From Sedimenticola thiotaurini (GTDB taxonomy: Bacteria > Pseudomonadota > Gammaproteobacteria > Chromatiales > Chromatiaceae), in contig VMRY01000041.1 in the NCBI GenBank assembly GCA_007713595.1, positions 122,906 through 186,905 on the forward strand: 64,000 nt of DNA, read 5' to 3'. Positions 17,303-27,721 of this stretch are shown here, piece by piece. A model generated the notes under the pieces. That model saw only the letters and a list, made by a program, of their open reading frames with translations, ran no database searches and was not told the DNA's origin. A program made the translations under genes and the position numbers. The number at the start of each line of letters is the position of its first letter. The first letter of the stretch is position 1.

Positions 17303-20300
17303 ATGGATACCGGGAGTTTCTTAGGCCTGCTCAACAATGCCATCCTGCTTTTGGCATTGAGTGTGATCTATGAGGGGGTTGGCCTGAATGAACTGGCTAA
17401 CCGGCGGCTGCGTGAGGTGTTATCGGGTGTCTTGGTAGGTGTGATAGGCATCGCCGTGATGTTGACACCCTGGGAGCTCTCTCCCGGGATCTTTTTTGAT
17501 ACCCGTTGGGTGCTTACCAGTATTTGTGGCCTGTTCTTTGGTTGGCTGCCCACCCTTATCGCGGGTGTCATTTTGGTGCTGTTTCGCCTCCTGCAAGGAG
17601 GGGATGGTGCGGTTTTCGGAAGTCTTGTTATTATCGCTACCTCCTTGGTAGGGCTTGGCTGGCGCTATCTTATTCAGCATAGGAACTGGCCGATTGGGTG
17701 GATTCAGCTCTACCTGTTTGGCATTACAATTCAATTTGTGACGTTGGCTTGCATGATGTTCATGCCTGACAATATTCGCTGGACCATCATTCAGACCGTC
17801 GGTCCTCCCATGCTTCTGGTCTTCCCGGTAGTGACACTGCTACTTGGTTTGGCTCTTCGCAGGCAGGATTTATTGCGCTTGGCGCATGATGAAATCCGTT
17901 TCAAGAATACCGTTCTGTCGACCCAGCAGGAGGCATCAGAGGATGGTATTTTAGCAGTAGATAATGAAGGGAAGATTCTCTCCTGTAATGGACGGATGAA
18001 ACGGTTGTGGGATGTGCCGGAATCAGTTTTGCAGACTGGTTTGGAAACCGAGCTCATCGGCCATCAGCTGGAGCAAGTGCTGACGTCCCGAGAGTTTGCC
18101 TCCTGGCTCAACCGTATGCAGCGCTATCCCTATGAGCAGGCTTGTGAATGTGTTTCGCTGAAGAGTGGTCAGGTCATTGAGTGTTATACCTCGCCTCTAT
18201 TGTCTGATTCAGGTGATCACTATGGTCGACTCTGGTCTTACCGGGATATAACCCGAAGAGAGCAGATGGAGGCTGATCTTATACGAGAGCGAAATCAGGC
18301 GGAAAGTATTCTTGAAGGGACCAATGCAGGTACTTGGCACTGGAATATTGAACAGGGTTCCATGGAGGTGGATGAACGGTTTGCCGCCGTTGCTGGCTTT
18401 GAACAGCAGGAGTTGATGCCTCTCGCTGTGGAAGTATGGCGTAAGCGTCTGCATCCTGAGGATGACCCGGATGTTGATCTGCAGCTCATTGACCATATAA
18501 AAGGCAAAAAGAGTTATTACGATCATGAATTCCGTTTACTGCATAAACTGGGCCACTGGGTCTGGGTGAATGCACGTGGGAAGGTGAGCAATTCCGATGC
18601 TAGTGGGAAGGCAACTTCTATGAGCGGCATACTGATTGATATCAGTGCGCGTAAGGCCATGGAGGATGATCTACGCAAGAGTGAAGAGCTGTTTCGCAAC
18701 AGCTTCAAAGTGACACCGATTCCAGCTTCACTTACTAGAGTAAAGGATGGGCAGTACTTCGAGGTCAATCAAGCCTATGTGGACACCTTTGGCTGGTCAG
18801 AAGCGCATCTGCTCTCTGCAAAGACAACAATAAAAGGTGTTTGGCTGAAACAGAGTGATCGTGAGGATTGGTTGAGCGCTCTTCATGAGCATGGCTCTGT
18901 TGCTGACTATCCGGTTCGTTTAACCAATAGTAAGGGTGAGCATCTGGATATTCAGATGTCAGCCTGTCTGATAGATTATGCGGGTGAACCGTGTGTTCTT
19001 ACGATGTTGTATGACGTAACGGGTTGGAAGCAGGCCGAAGCAGAAATTCGAGAGCGTGAGTATCGTTATCGAACCCTGTTTGATAGTGCTGAGGTCTCGA
19101 TCTGGAATGAAGATTTCACAGGGGTGCTCAATACGCTTCAGCTCCTGCGTGATAATGGCGTGACAGATCTGCGTGCTCACCTGAAAGAAAACAGTGAGGC
19201 CATTCGTGATATTGCCGCCTTGATAAAGGTGGTGCATGTCAATCAAGCGACTTTAGAATTATTTGGTATAACGAGTGAGCTGGAATTCTTCAACTCAGTA
19301 GGTGACCTGTTTGGTGATGAAGCAGAGGAGGTTTTTGTAAATGAGCTGTGTGCTATCTGGGAGGGACATAGCTATTTCCGTAGTGAAGCCAAGCTGAAGC
19401 GTTTGGATGGTAAGGAGATCACTGGCCTGATATCCATGCCGATCTCATCCTCTGAAGATGATATGCGTAATGTACCGGTCAGTATCCTGGATATTACCGA
19501 TCGGGTAATAGCAGAGCAGGCTCTGGCGGCGAGCCAATCGCTCTATCGGACCATTCTTGATTCCATGGATGAGGTGGGTGAAGGGCTGATGATTGTGGGT
19601 GCAGATAGCCGCATTGAATACATGAATCATACGATGGTCAATTGGTTTGGCGATCAGATGGGTGAGCGGGGTGAAGCATCAATTGCTTCCCTTGATAGAG
19701 AGAGCGGATATAGCGCAGTACCTGCTCATGCAGGGACGCGGCGTATTATGCAGTATCATCCGGGCGATGCAGATGGCAGGCATTTTGAGGTGGTTAGCGC
19801 GCCAATACAAAATCGCAATGGCTCCGTTTCAAGGCTGGAGATTATTCGCGACATTACCAACAGGAAACAGCAGGAAGTTCAGATACGCAAATTATCCCAG
19901 GCCGTTGAGCAGAGCCCAGTCTCGGTAGTGATTACTGATACGGAAGGAAATATAGAGTATGTGAATAGTGCATTTGAACGCATCAGCGGTTATAAGTCTC
20001 AAGAAGTGATCGGTCAGCATACCCGATTGCTGCAATCCGGTAGCACACCTCAAGCTCAATATGAAGATTTATGGCAGACGGTTCTTGCAGGCAAGACTTG
20101 GCAAGGCGAGCTTCAGAATAAAAAGAAGAGTGGTGAGCTGTTCTGGGAGCGCGCTTTCATTGCGCCAGTGCTTGATAATACCGGGGTAATCAGTAACTTT
20201 CTTGCAGTAAAAGAGGATATAACGTTACAGAAAGAGCAGGAAGAGCGAATCCTCAGGCAAGCTCATTTTGACAGCCTTACAGAATTGCCCAACCGTTTTC

Positions 20301-21547
20301 TCTCACTTGATCGACTCTCTCAATTGATTAAGGATGCTGCCCGCTCCGCACACCATGTGGCCGTGCTTTTTCTTGATCTGGATGATTTCAAAAAAGTAAA
20401 CGATACCATGGGGCATGAAACGGGTGATCAGCTACTCAAGTTGGCCGCATCCCGTCTGCGAGCTATCCTTCGTGATCATGATACGGTCGGCCGTCTGGGG
20501 GGGGATGAGTTTATTATATTGCTGGGTGGGTTGAGTGAGGTGAATGATTCACGTCAGGCGGCAGAGCAGGTACTGGAGCAGTTTCGCAGGCCCTTTTCTT
20601 TGCAGGGCCGTGAGCTGGTACTGACGGTCAGTCTGGGTATTGCGCTCTATCCTGAAGATGGATCGAATCCGGCTGAGTTATTGAGAAACGCGGATACGGC
20701 GATGTATCACTCGAAGGCGGAGGGTCGGAATACTTATCACTACTTCACCGATTCGATGAATCAGGGTGTGGCGCGGCGGCTAATCATCGAAGAGCAGCTT
20801 CGGGGTGCCCTGGTGCGAGGCGAGCTTAGCGTCTTGTATCAGCCTTTGATCGAGATAGCCAGTCGCAGGATGATTGGTGCCGAGGCGCTGTTACGGTGGT
20901 GCAATCCCTTGCTTGGAAATGTGTCTCCGGCGGAGTTTATCCCGATTGCAGAACAGACTGGGATGATCTTGCCAATTGGTGAATATGTCATTGAAGAAGC
21001 ATTAGCTCAGCTGGCACTCTGGCAACAGACTGATCTTTCATTGAAGGTTGCAGTCAATATCTCACCGCGGCAATTCCGTGATCCGCAACTCGTATCATTC
21101 ATCGAGCAGACATTAGAGCGCTCTGGCATCACAGCCTCCTCTCTTGAGCTGGAGATTACCGAAGGGGTACTGATGAGTGGGCTGCGGCATATCGATAGGG
21201 CGCTCGCTACACTAAATGAGCTGGGTGTGGAGATTGCGATGGATGATTTTGGTACCGGTTATTCATCGCTCAGTTATCTGAGGAGTTATCCTTTCGATAT
21301 CCTCAAAATCGACCAGAGTTTCATTCGTGATATTACTGTTGATGATGCCGACCGCGCTCTTGTCAGTGCGGCAATTGCTATGGCGCATGGCTTGGGTCTA
21401 AAGGTAGTCGCTGAAGGGGTTGAGACAGAAGCGCAGTTGGCTTATCTGGTCTCTCAGCGTTGTGACTTTGCCCAGGGCTATCTGTTCAGCAGGCCGGTCG
21501 AAAGTGAGTCCATCAGACAATTGTTATTGCTGGAAGAGGCTTACTAG
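17303..21547 (+). CDS. Multi-PAS diguanylate cyclase/phosphodiesterase with 5TM sensor
   Basis: The 1414-residue inner-membrane signalling protein starts with a LytS-type 5TM receptor module (residues about 1-190, with DTRWVLTSICGLFFG). About six PAS/PAC modules follow (about 205-985), then GGDEF (active site GGDEF near 1067, preceded by the RDHD inhibitory site) and EAL (EALLRW near 1194, DDFGTGYSS, EGVET). Both catalytic domains keep their key residues, so it may both make and degrade cyclic-di-GMP, which governs the switch between motility and biofilm. One PAS (about residues 585-745) has an unusually long insertion. The signals sensed are unknown. Confidence 0.92.
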   Translation: MDTGSFLGLLNNAILLLALSVIYEGVGLNELANRRLREVLSGVLVGVIGIAVMLTPWELSPGIFFDTRWVLTSICGLFFGWLPTLIAGVILVLFRLLQGGDGAVFGSLVIIATSLVGLGWRYLIQHRNWPIGWIQLYLFGITIQFVTLACMMFMPDNIRWTIIQTVGPPMLLVFPVVTLLLGLALRRQDLLRLAHDEIRFKNTVLSTQQEASEDGILAVDNEGKILSCNGRMKRLWDVPESVLQTGLETELIGHQLEQVLTSREFASWLNRMQRYPYEQACECVSLKSGQVIECYTSPLLSDSGDHYGRLWSYRDITRREQMEADLIRERNQAESILEGTNAGTWHWNIEQGSMEVDERFAAVAGFEQQELMPLAVEVWRKRLHPEDDPDVDLQLIDHIKGKKSYYDHEFRLLHKLGHWVWVNARGKVSNSDASGKATSMSGILIDISARKAMEDDLRKSEELFRNSFKVTPIPASLTRVKDGQYFEVNQAYVDTFGWSEAHLLSAKTTIKGVWLKQSDREDWLSALHEHGSVADYPVRLTNSKGEHLDIQMSACLIDYAGEPCVLTMLYDVTGWKQAEAEIREREYRYRTLFDSAEVSIWNEDFTGVLNTLQLLRDNGVTDLRAHLKENSEAIRDIAALIKVVHVNQATLELFGITSELEFFNSVGDLFGDEAEEVFVNELCAIWEGHSYFRSEAKLKRLDGKEITGLISMPISSSEDDMRNVPVSILDITDRVIAEQALAASQSLYRTILDSMDEVGEGLMIVGADSRIEYMNHTMVNWFGDQMGERGEASIASLDRESGYSAVPAHAGTRRIMQYHPGDADGRHFEVVSAPIQNRNGSVSRLEIIRDITNRKQQEVQIRKLSQAVEQSPVSVVITDTEGNIEYVNSAFERISGYKSQEVIGQHTRLLQSGSTPQAQYEDLWQTVLAGKTWQGELQNKKKSGELFWERAFIAPVLDNTGVISNFLAVKEDITLQKEQEERILRQAHFDSLTELPNRFLSLDRLSQLIKDAARSAHHVAVLFLDLDDFKKVNDTMGHETGDQLLKLAASRLRAILRDHDTVGRLGGDEFIILLGGLSEVNDSRQAAEQVLEQFRRPFSLQGRELVLTVSLGIALYPEDGSNPAELLRNADTAMYHSKAEGRNTYHYFTDSMNQGVARRLIIEEQLRGALVRGELSVLYQPLIEIASRRMIGAEALLRWCNPLLGNVSPAEFIPIAEQTGMILPIGEYVIEEALAQLALWQQTDLSLKVAVNISPRQFRDPQLVSFIEQTLERSGITASSLELEITEGVLMSGLRHIDRALATLNELGVEIAMDDFGTGYSSLSYLRSYPFDILKIDQSFIRDITVDDADRALVSAAIAMAHGLGLKVVAEGVETEAQLAYLVSQRCDFAQGYLFSRPVESESIRQLLLLEEAY

Positions 21548-21649
21548 GGCCTGTTGGCGGTTTTATCCCGGTGTTCCTGTTGATATCCGTACTGAGTGTC
21601 CCTATTTAACTGCTATGAAAGGGTCTGAATGACCTGAAGGGAGGCGTTG

Positions 21650-21919
21650 ATGAAACCAACAGCGAATCAGCTCAGTGGTGCATTGAAGAGAGCACAGGAG
21701 ATGCGAGCGCAGGGCGAAGATCCCGATTATCTTGCGCAAAGTGTGATCTATTTACAGCGGCGTGATGCGATGTTGGAACGGATCCTGTTGCACTTGGAGC
21801 GCTATCTTCAGTTTGGCCATCCTGAAGAGGAGCATTCGAAATTGATTCGCCTGGTCGATGATGCCAGGGAAATGGAGCGGATAGAAAAAGGGGCAGGTAA
21901 GGGTGATTTTGGGCTCTGA
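21650..21919 (+). CDS. Conserved small helical protein, function unknown
   Basis: The 89-residue protein is mainly helical and charged (QLSGALKRAQEMRAQGEDPDYLAQSVIYLQRRD, given here only by its pattern of Leu and Arg/Glu). It has no signal or membrane segment. GGGAGGCG sits just upstream of the ATG at 21650. It resembles small conserved gammaproteobacterial proteins of unknown function. It lies between the large c-di-GMP protein and fmdB; co-transcription with either is uncertain. Confidence 0.55.
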   Translation: MKPTANQLSGALKRAQEMRAQGEDPDYLAQSVIYLQRRDAMLERILLHLERYLQFGHPEEEHSKLIRLVDDAREMERIEKGAGKGDFGL

Positions 21920-22017
21920 TCATCCGCGGGCTTAATTGTCTGGTTGACAACTGTGTTAGAATCCATCAAGTTCTTGCGCCTCATGTAATGAGAGGGGTTG
22001 GTTTTTAGGAGTATTTC

Positions 22018-22290
22018 ATGCCGATATACGAATACCGTTGTGATGCCTGCGGCCATGAGCTGGAGGCGATACAGAAAATGAGTGATGCCGCACTCACTGA
22101 ATGCCCTGAATGTGCCAAACCGGCACTAAAAAAGATGATCTCTGCAGCTGGCTTTCGTCTGAAAGGACAGGGCTGGTATGAGACTGATTTCAAGAGTGGC
22201 AAACAGAAAAACCTGCATAACGCTGAAAAGAAGGATGTCACCCCGGCGCCTGCCTGTGCCAGTGGTGGCTGCGGCGGGTGTGATGCCTGA
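22018..22290 (+). CDS. FmdB-family zinc ribbon protein
   Basis: The 90-residue protein begins PIYEYRCDACGHELE and has a second Cys pair in LTECPECAKPAL, forming a four-Cys zinc ribbon. A C-terminal tail ends in CASGGCGGCDA. This is the FmdB/putative regulatory protein family. It precedes DUF502 and aspS on the same strand, an arrangement commonly seen in proteobacteria, with only 10 bp to the next start. The role is probably regulatory or chaperone-like, but this is not established. Confidence 0.88.
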   Translation: MPIYEYRCDACGHELEAIQKMSDAALTECPECAKPALKKMISAAGFRLKGQGWYETDFKSGKQKNLHNAEKKDVTPAPACASGGCGGCDA

Positions 22291-22300
22291 TTCTCGTTAA

Positions 22301-22960
22301 ATGAGATTCTTCCGCCGCTACCTGGTTGCCGGCCTCCTGGTTTGGGTGCCTCTGGGTATAACGTTGCTTGTTGTAAGGATGCTGGTTCGCTGGCTGGATG
22401 GCACCCTCCAGTTAGTGCCGGAGGCCTATCGGCCGGAAAATCTGCTGGGCTTTAATATCCCCGGTATCGGGGTTGTGCTGTCCCTGCTGATTGTATTTGT
22501 CACCGGTGTTCTGGTGGCGAATCTGTTTGGCCGCTCGCTGGTCTCCGTCTGGGAGCAGTTGTTGGCGCGGATTCCGCTGGTGCGTTCGATCTACTCCGGC
22601 GCCAAACAGCTGGCTGAAACCATGTTCAGCGAGGCAGGGCAGTCTTTCCGCAAGGTGCTTTTGATCGAATTTCCCCGTAAAGGGCTCTGGACACTGGCCT
22701 TTCAGACCGGAACAGATGTCGGTGAAGCGCAACTCAAGACCGGGCAGAATGTCATCAACGTCTATGTTCCCACGACGCCTAATCCAACCGGGGGCTATTT
22801 TGTGATGGTGCCCCGTGAGGATGTGGTAGAGCTGGATATGAGTGTCGATGATGGCTTGAAAATGCTCATGTCCATGGGTGCTGTGGTGCCCAACTCGCAA
22901 CATTCGGTCCCACTTGAGCCTGATTTAACGAACGCTTCGAGGCCAGGACAGAAAAGCTGA
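22301..22960 (+). CDS. DUF502 membrane protein
   Basis: The 219-residue inner-membrane protein has two strong transmembrane segments (residues about 8-28 and 52-75), followed by a cytoplasmic domain with PLVRSIYSGAKQLAETMF and YFVMVPREDVVELDMSVDDG, which are signatures of DUF502. It lies between fmdB and aspS, as in many beta- and gammaproteobacteria. No catalytic residues are evident and the function is unknown. Start spacing of 10 bp after fmdB suggests co-transcription. Confidence 0.88.
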   Translation: MRFFRRYLVAGLLVWVPLGITLLVVRMLVRWLDGTLQLVPEAYRPENLLGFNIPGIGVVLSLLIVFVTGVLVANLFGRSLVSVWEQLLARIPLVRSIYSGAKQLAETMFSEAGQSFRKVLLIEFPRKGLWTLAFQTGTDVGEAQLKTGQNVINVYVPTTPNPTGGYFVMVPREDVVELDMSVDDGLKMLMSMGAVVPNSQHSVPLEPDLTNASRPGQKS

Positions 22961-23075
22961 TCGCAATTAAATGTCGGCAAAGCTTGCGCCAGTAACTCCC
23001 AAACCTTAAAATTTCCTGTTTTTCCCAGCGGCCGAATTTCTCGTCCGTATTCAGTCAGTAACGGTAATATCGAGT

Positions 23076-24866
23076 ATGCGCACCCATTATTGCGGTCATC
23101 TAAACGCCTCACACATTGACCAAGAGGTTGAAATCTGTGGCTGGGTTCATCGGCGACGCGATCATGGAGGCGTTATTTTTATCGATCTGCGGGATCGTGA
23201 AGGCGTGGTTCAGGTTGTCTATGACCCCGACCTTCCTGAAGTCTTTGCAACGGCTGAGCACGTCCGCAGCGAGTACGTTCTGAAGCTGAAAGGCCGGGTG
23301 CGCGCCCGTCCCGAAGGAACGGTAAATCCTGATATGCCCACCGGAGAGATTGAGATCCTCGGTCTGGGTCTGGAGGTGCTGAACCGTGCAGATACACCGC
23401 CTTTCCAGCTGGATGAGCATGAGCGTGTCTCTGAAGAGGTCCGCTTGCGCTACCGCTATATGGATCTGCGCCGTCCCGAGATGCAGAAACGCATTAAAAT
23501 GCGTGCCGCAGTTACCCGGGGTCTGCGTCGTTACCTGGATGATGAAGGTTTTCTGGATATCGAAACACCCATGCTGACCAAGGCGACACCTGAAGGTGCA
23601 CGTGATTACCTGGTCCCGTCACGTACCCATCCAGGTCAGTTTTTTGCCCTGCCGCAATCACCCCAGCTGTTTAAGCAGCTGCTGATGATGTCTGGCATGG
23701 ATCGCTATTACCAGATTGTCCGGTGTTTCCGTGACGAGGATCTGCGGGCTGACCGGCAGCCTGAGTTCACCCAGCTGGATATCGAGACCTCTTTCATGAG
23801 TGAAGAGGAGATCATGAACTCCATGGAGGAGATGATCCGGGGTGTGGTCAAAGAGGTGCTGGATCTGGATCTGCCCAATCCCTTCCCACATATGACCTAC
23901 CAGGAGGCGATACGTCGCTTTGGTTCTGATCGCCCGGATCTGCGCTGCCCGCTGGAGCTGGTGGATGTGGCGGATCTGATGTCAGGTGTCGATTTCAAGG
24001 TCTTCTCTGGTCCTGCCAAGGACCCCAAAGGTCGGGTTGCGGCGCTGTGCCTGCCCAAGGGTTGTGAACTGACTCGTAAAGAGATTGACGAGTACACCAA
24101 GTATGTCGGTATTTACGGTGCGCGAGGCCTGGCCTATATCAAGGTTAACGAGTGGTCGAGCCAGGGCCGCGAAGGTCTGCAGTCTCCGATACTCAAGTTC
24201 CTGCCTGATGAGGCCGTCAACGGCATCATGCAGCGCACAGGGGCGCAGGACGGTGACCTGATTTTCTTTGGTGCTGACAGGGCGACAGTGGTCAACGAGG
24301 CGCTGGGCGCCTTGCGGGTCAAGCTCGGTGAGGATCGTGGCCTGATGGCGCCAGGCTGGCATCCGGTCTGGGTTGTTGACTTCCCCATGTTTGAGTGGGA
24401 TGAGGGTGGCGAGCGCTGGAATGCACTGCATCATCCGTTTACCGCGCCGAAGCAGGATCAGGTGGCGCTGCTGGAGAGTGACCCAGGTGCTTGTCTGTCC
24501 CGCGCCTATGACATGGTACTGAACGGTACCGAAGTGGGTGGCGGTTCTATCCGTATCCATAACAGTGAAGTGCAGGAGAAGGTGTTCCGTCTCCTGGGTA
24601 TTGGTGAAGAGGAGGCTGAAGAGAAGTTTGGCTTCCTGCTTACGGCGCTGAAGTATGGCTGCCCGCCTCACGGAGGTTTGGCCTTTGGCCTCGACCGGCT
24701 GGTCATGCTGCTGGCGGGTGCCACATCTATTCGCGATGTTATGGCCTTCCCCAAGACCCAGACGGCGGCCTGTATGCTGACTTCAGCCCCTTCAGAAGTG
24801 AGTCCTGCCCAGCTACGCGAACTCTCTATTCGTGTGCGTAAGCCACAAAAAGAAGAGAGCGAATAA
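23076..24866 (+). CDS. aspS: Aspartyl-tRNA synthetase
   Basis: This 596-residue class II synthetase attaches aspartate to tRNA-Asp (or tRNA-Asp/Asn if non-discriminating). It has an N-terminal OB-fold anticodon domain ([19 protein letters not shown]), class II motif 1 around [13 protein letters not shown], motif 2 ([18 protein letters not shown]), a bacterial GAD insertion (about residues 310-420), and motif 3 ([13 protein letters not shown]). The length matches bacterial AspRS. It stands downstream of fmdB and DUF502 and upstream of nudB. A large hairpin follows at 24877. Confidence 0.97.
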   Translation: MRTHYCGHLNASHIDQEVEICGWVHRRRDHGGVIFIDLRDREGVVQVVYDPDLPEVFATAEHVRSEYVLKLKGRVRARPEGTVNPDMPTGEIEILGLGLEVLNRADTPPFQLDEHERVSEEVRLRYRYMDLRRPEMQKRIKMRAAVTRGLRRYLDDEGFLDIETPMLTKATPEGARDYLVPSRTHPGQFFALPQSPQLFKQLLMMSGMDRYYQIVRCFRDEDLRADRQPEFTQLDIETSFMSEEEIMNSMEEMIRGVVKEVLDLDLPNPFPHMTYQEAIRRFGSDRPDLRCPLELVDVADLMSGVDFKVFSGPAKDPKGRVAALCLPKGCELTRKEIDEYTKYVGIYGARGLAYIKVNEWSSQGREGLQSPILKFLPDEAVNGIMQRTGAQDGDLIFFGADRATVVNEALGALRVKLGEDRGLMAPGWHPVWVVDFPMFEWDEGGERWNALHHPFTAPKQDQVALLESDPGACLSRAYDMVLNGTEVGGGSIRIHNSEVQEKVFRLLGIGEEEAEEKFGFLLTALKYGCPPHGGLAFGLDRLVMLLAGATSIRDVMAFPKTQTAACMLTSAPSEVSPAQLRELSIRVRKPQKEESE

Positions 24867-24876
24867 ACATTCGTAA

Positions 24877-24914
24877 CCGGGAGTGCTCCGATCATCGGAT
24901 CGAGGCACTCCCGG
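24877..24914 (+). terminator. Long hairpin between aspS and nudB
   Basis: CCGGGAGTGC (24877-24886) pairs with GCACTCCCGG (24905-24914), and an inner TCCGAT/ATCGGA extends the structure. No U-tract follows. It lies 10 bp after aspS, so it may end transcription or regulate read-through into nudB. Confidence 0.55.
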
Positions 24915-24989
24915 AGTCGTTATCTGCCGCGAACCCGGAGTTACTGGCTAGTGATTCCGAGCCTCTATGTCTTGGTTCAGGACGGGTTT

Positions 24990-25439
24990 ATGATTGAACG
25001 ATATAAACGCCCGGAGTCGGTTCTGGTTGTGATTTATACCGACCAGGGCGAGGTTCTGATGCTGAATCGAACCCGGCCAAAGGGGTTCTGGCAGTCTGTT
25101 ACGGGTAGCCTGAAGTGGGGCGAAACCCCCCGTGATGCAGCAGCACGTGAGCTGTATGAAGAGACCGGCCTGCGCCACAGTGGAAAACTGCAGGATGCCA
25201 GACAGTCACGACGCTTCACCATATTACCTGCCTGGCGCAGACGTTTTGCGCCATCCTCGCACTATAACAAGGAACACCTGTTCTATTTTCGCTTGCCCAC
25301 GAGGCGATTGATACAGCTCAACTCTGCTGAGCACAGTGAGATGCGCTGGCTTGGCCTGGCGCAGGCTGCCAACAGGGCAACCTCCTGGACCAATCGTGAT
25401 GCCATCCTTAGACTTCTGGGTGGCCAGGCAGGCGCTTGA
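24990..25439 (+). CDS. nudB: Dihydroneopterin triphosphate diphosphatase
   Basis: The 149-residue Nudix hydrolase removes pyrophosphate from dihydroneopterin triphosphate in folate synthesis. The Nudix box is visible in GSLKWGETPRDAAARELYEETG, here quoted only as GETPRDAAARELYEETG. The opening YKRPESVLVVIYT and the AWRRRFAPSSHYNKEHLF segment are NudB-specific. The start at 24990 gives the canonical N-terminus. It follows aspS, the standard gammaproteobacterial neighbourhood for nudB. Confidence 0.92.
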   Translation: MIERYKRPESVLVVIYTDQGEVLMLNRTRPKGFWQSVTGSLKWGETPRDAAARELYEETGLRHSGKLQDARQSRRFTILPAWRRRFAPSSHYNKEHLFYFRLPTRRLIQLNSAEHSEMRWLGLAQAANRATSWTNRDAILRLLGGQAGA

Positions 25440-25460
25440 CCTGCCCGGCACGGCTGTTTG

Positions 25461-26867
25461 TTATAGCGTGTCTGAAGCGTAATCTGCCAGTCGTGATCGC
25501 TCCCCCCTCAGCAGAGTGATATGGCCACTGTGGCCCCAGTCCTTGAATCGATCAACCACGTAGGTAAGACCGGATGTTGTCTCGGTCAGGTAGGGCGTGT
25601 CGATCTGTGCCACGTTTCCGAGGCAGACAATCTTGGTGCCCGGGCCGGCCCGGGTGATCAGTGTCTTCATCTGTTTGGAAGTGAGGTTTTGTGCTTCATC
25701 CAGAATAATGTACTTCTTCAGAAAGGTGCGGCCACGCATGAAGTTGAGTGAATGAATGCGAATACGGGATCGCAGCAGATCATCTGTTGCTGCCCGTCCC
25801 CACTCACCCCCTTCGGTCTGGGTTAATACCTCCAGATTATCCATCAGGGCACCCATCCAGGGTGTCATCTTCTCTTCCTCGGTGCCGGGAAGGAAGCCGA
25901 TATCCTCACCTACCGGTACTGTAACCCGGGTCATGATGATTTCCCGGTAGATGTTCATGTCCAGGGTTTGTGTAAGACCGGCAGCCAAGGCCAGCAGGGT
26001 CTTGCCTGTGCCGGCCGTACCCAGCAGGGAGACAAAGTCGACTTCCGGATCCATTAACATATTGATCGCGAAATTCTGCTCCCGATTGCGGGCGCGAATA
26101 CCCCAGACCGCATGGTTGGCGCTGCGATAATCGGTGGACATCTCGATGATCGCATCATCGCCATCACGCCGTCGAACAATCGCTTCAAATTTACTGTCAT
26201 CATCCAGAAACAGGCATTGATTAGGATACCAATTGTGGGTGTCGGCACCTTTTATCCGGTAGTAGGTGCGCCCCTCTTCCTGCCAGGAGTCCAGATCTTT
26301 GCTGTGACTCTCCCAGAAATCGGCAGGTAGTTCTGCCTCGCCGCTATATAAGAGATCGACATCATCCAGTACCTGATCGTTGTAGTAATCTTCGGCAGGA
26401 ATGCCTACAACGGCTGCCTTAATCCGCAGATTGATATCTTTGGAGATCAGCACGACATCCGTATCAGGGTGGTCATTCTGTAACGTCAGTGCAGTGCTTA
26501 ATATGTTGTTGTCAGGTGTGTTGCCGGGCAGTGATGGGGGTAGGCCATTGGCCAGTGCAGTGGTCTGAAAATAGAGTCGTCCCGCTGTTAGCGGTGTACT
26601 GCTCTTTCCGTTTGCCGGGGTTGGAAGTGGTAGCCCGGCGTCGATCTCCTGTTTGGATGCGCCCGACATCAGTTCATCGAGAAAGCGGGAAACCTGGCGG
26701 ACATTGCGTGCCACTTCAGAGAGGCCTTTTTTACCCTTGTCCAGCTCTTCCAGAACCACCATCGGTAGGAAAATATCATGCTCCTGAAAACGGAATATGG
26801 AGGTGGGATCGTGCATCAGAACATTAGTGTCCAGCACGAACAGGCGTCTCTTCTCCTGGTCATTCAT
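25461..26867 (-). CDS. PIN-PhoH family ATPase/ribonuclease
   Basis: The 468-residue cytoplasmic protein has an N-terminal PIN domain (RRLFVLDTNVLMHDP, acidic residues further on) and a C-terminal PhoH/RecD-like ATPase with Walker A GTAGTGKT and Walker B ILDEAQN. PhoH2-type proteins combine RNA cleavage and ATP-driven unwinding. The ATG at 26867 is preceded by GGTAG and gives the family N-terminus. The gene lies downstream of gcvR on the same strand, with the open frames touching, so the two are likely co-transcribed. Confidence 0.9.
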   Translation of the reverse strand: MNDQEKRRLFVLDTNVLMHDPTSIFRFQEHDIFLPMVVLEELDKGKKGLSEVARNVRQVSRFLDELMSGASKQEIDAGLPLPTPANGKSSTPLTAGRLYFQTTALANGLPPSLPGNTPDNNILSTALTLQNDHPDTDVVLISKDINLRIKAAVVGIPAEDYYNDQVLDDVDLLYSGEAELPADFWESHSKDLDSWQEEGRTYYRIKGADTHNWYPNQCLFLDDDSKFEAIVRRRDGDDAIIEMSTDYRSANHAVWGIRARNREQNFAINMLMDPEVDFVSLLGTAGTGKTLLALAAGLTQTLDMNIYREIIMTRVTVPVGEDIGFLPGTEEEKMTPWMGALMDNLEVLTQTEGGEWGRAATDDLLRSRIRIHSLNFMRGRTFLKKYIILDEAQNLTSKQMKTLITRAGPGTKIVCLGNVAQIDTPYLTETTSGLTYVVDRFKDWGHSGHITLLRGERSRLADYASDTL

Positions 26868-26902
26868 TGTTATTTCTACCTGCTGCAAGAGTCTGTTGCT
26901 GA

Positions 26903-27439
26903 TCAACGCTGGGATGGTTCGATGATCGCGTCGAGATTGATCGCATCACAAAATTCCATGAATTCGTCGCGTAGTGAAGCTATATGGATATCGGCTGGGA
27001 TGCCTACAGTCATGTGTACCGAGAACATCATGGTGCCCGTGTGCGGGGCGGCATAGCTGGTAGTCGCCATGTTCTCTATATTGATGTTCCGCTTTGAGAA
27101 GAAGCTGGCTAACTGATGCACAATGCCTGGATGGTCGAGGGATACAACTTCGACAATGTAGGGGAGGAAGGGGTTGCTGCAGTCACGCTTTTCTGTGCGT
27201 TTGGCAATAATTGTCAGATTGAGCTGCTCTTCTATCCTGGCAATGGACTCTTCCATCTTGGTCAGGGTATTCCAGTTGCCTTCAACCATCAGCAGGATAG
27301 CGAATTCGCCACCCAGTACGGTCATGCGGCTGTCAGAGATATTGCAGCCAAAATCCAATATAGCTTTTGATAGGGCATCAACAATGCCGGGGCGGTCTTT
27401 TCCAAGGGCGGAAATTACCAAATAGTTCTGCGTGGACAT
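26903..27439 (-). CDS. gcvR: Glycine cleavage system transcriptional repressor (ACT domains)
   Basis: The 178-residue protein consists of two ACT domains, beginning NYLVISALGKDRPGIVDAL and repeated at YIVEVVSLDHPGIVHQLA. In Escherichia coli GcvR binds glycine and interacts with GcvA to repress glycine cleavage genes. No DNA-binding domain is present, as expected. It is divergent from dapA, as in many gammaproteobacteria. The usual downstream bcp gene is missing, and phoH occupies that place. Confidence 0.9.
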   Translation of the reverse strand: MSTQNYLVISALGKDRPGIVDALSKAILDFGCNISDSRMTVLGGEFAILLMVEGNWNTLTKMEESIARIEEQLNLTIIAKRTEKRDCSNPFLPYIVEVVSLDHPGIVHQLASFFSKRNINIENMATTSYAAPHTGTMMFSVHMTVGIPADIHIASLRDEFMEFCDAINLDAIIEPSQR

Positions 27440-27721
27440 AGATTCTTGTTACTCCTGTTGCTTTACCCCTGAGTGTAGCTGCCAGAGGGATAGCTTGTCT
27501 TCTCTTGCTTGCGATTTTAACTGCTCATGGTCGGCTTCAGTGAAATGTTTTGTTTAGGGTAGGAGCGGCAGGATGATGGTCAAAATCAAATAACTATGGA
27601 TAACAATGGGTTGAGTTATATTTTGGAGTTGGGGATCGCTACTGCATAGGCTCCGCCTTGTCAGCGTCCAATCAGGCGTTTTAGAATGGGTGATTAAGCC
27701 GGTTATTTGGAGTTTTATCAC

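Noticed and set aside
23982..24671. Long minus-strand open frame (229 codons) opposite aspS
   Set aside because: It lies wholly inside the well-supported aspS gene, has no family signature and is an artefact of high-GC codon usage.
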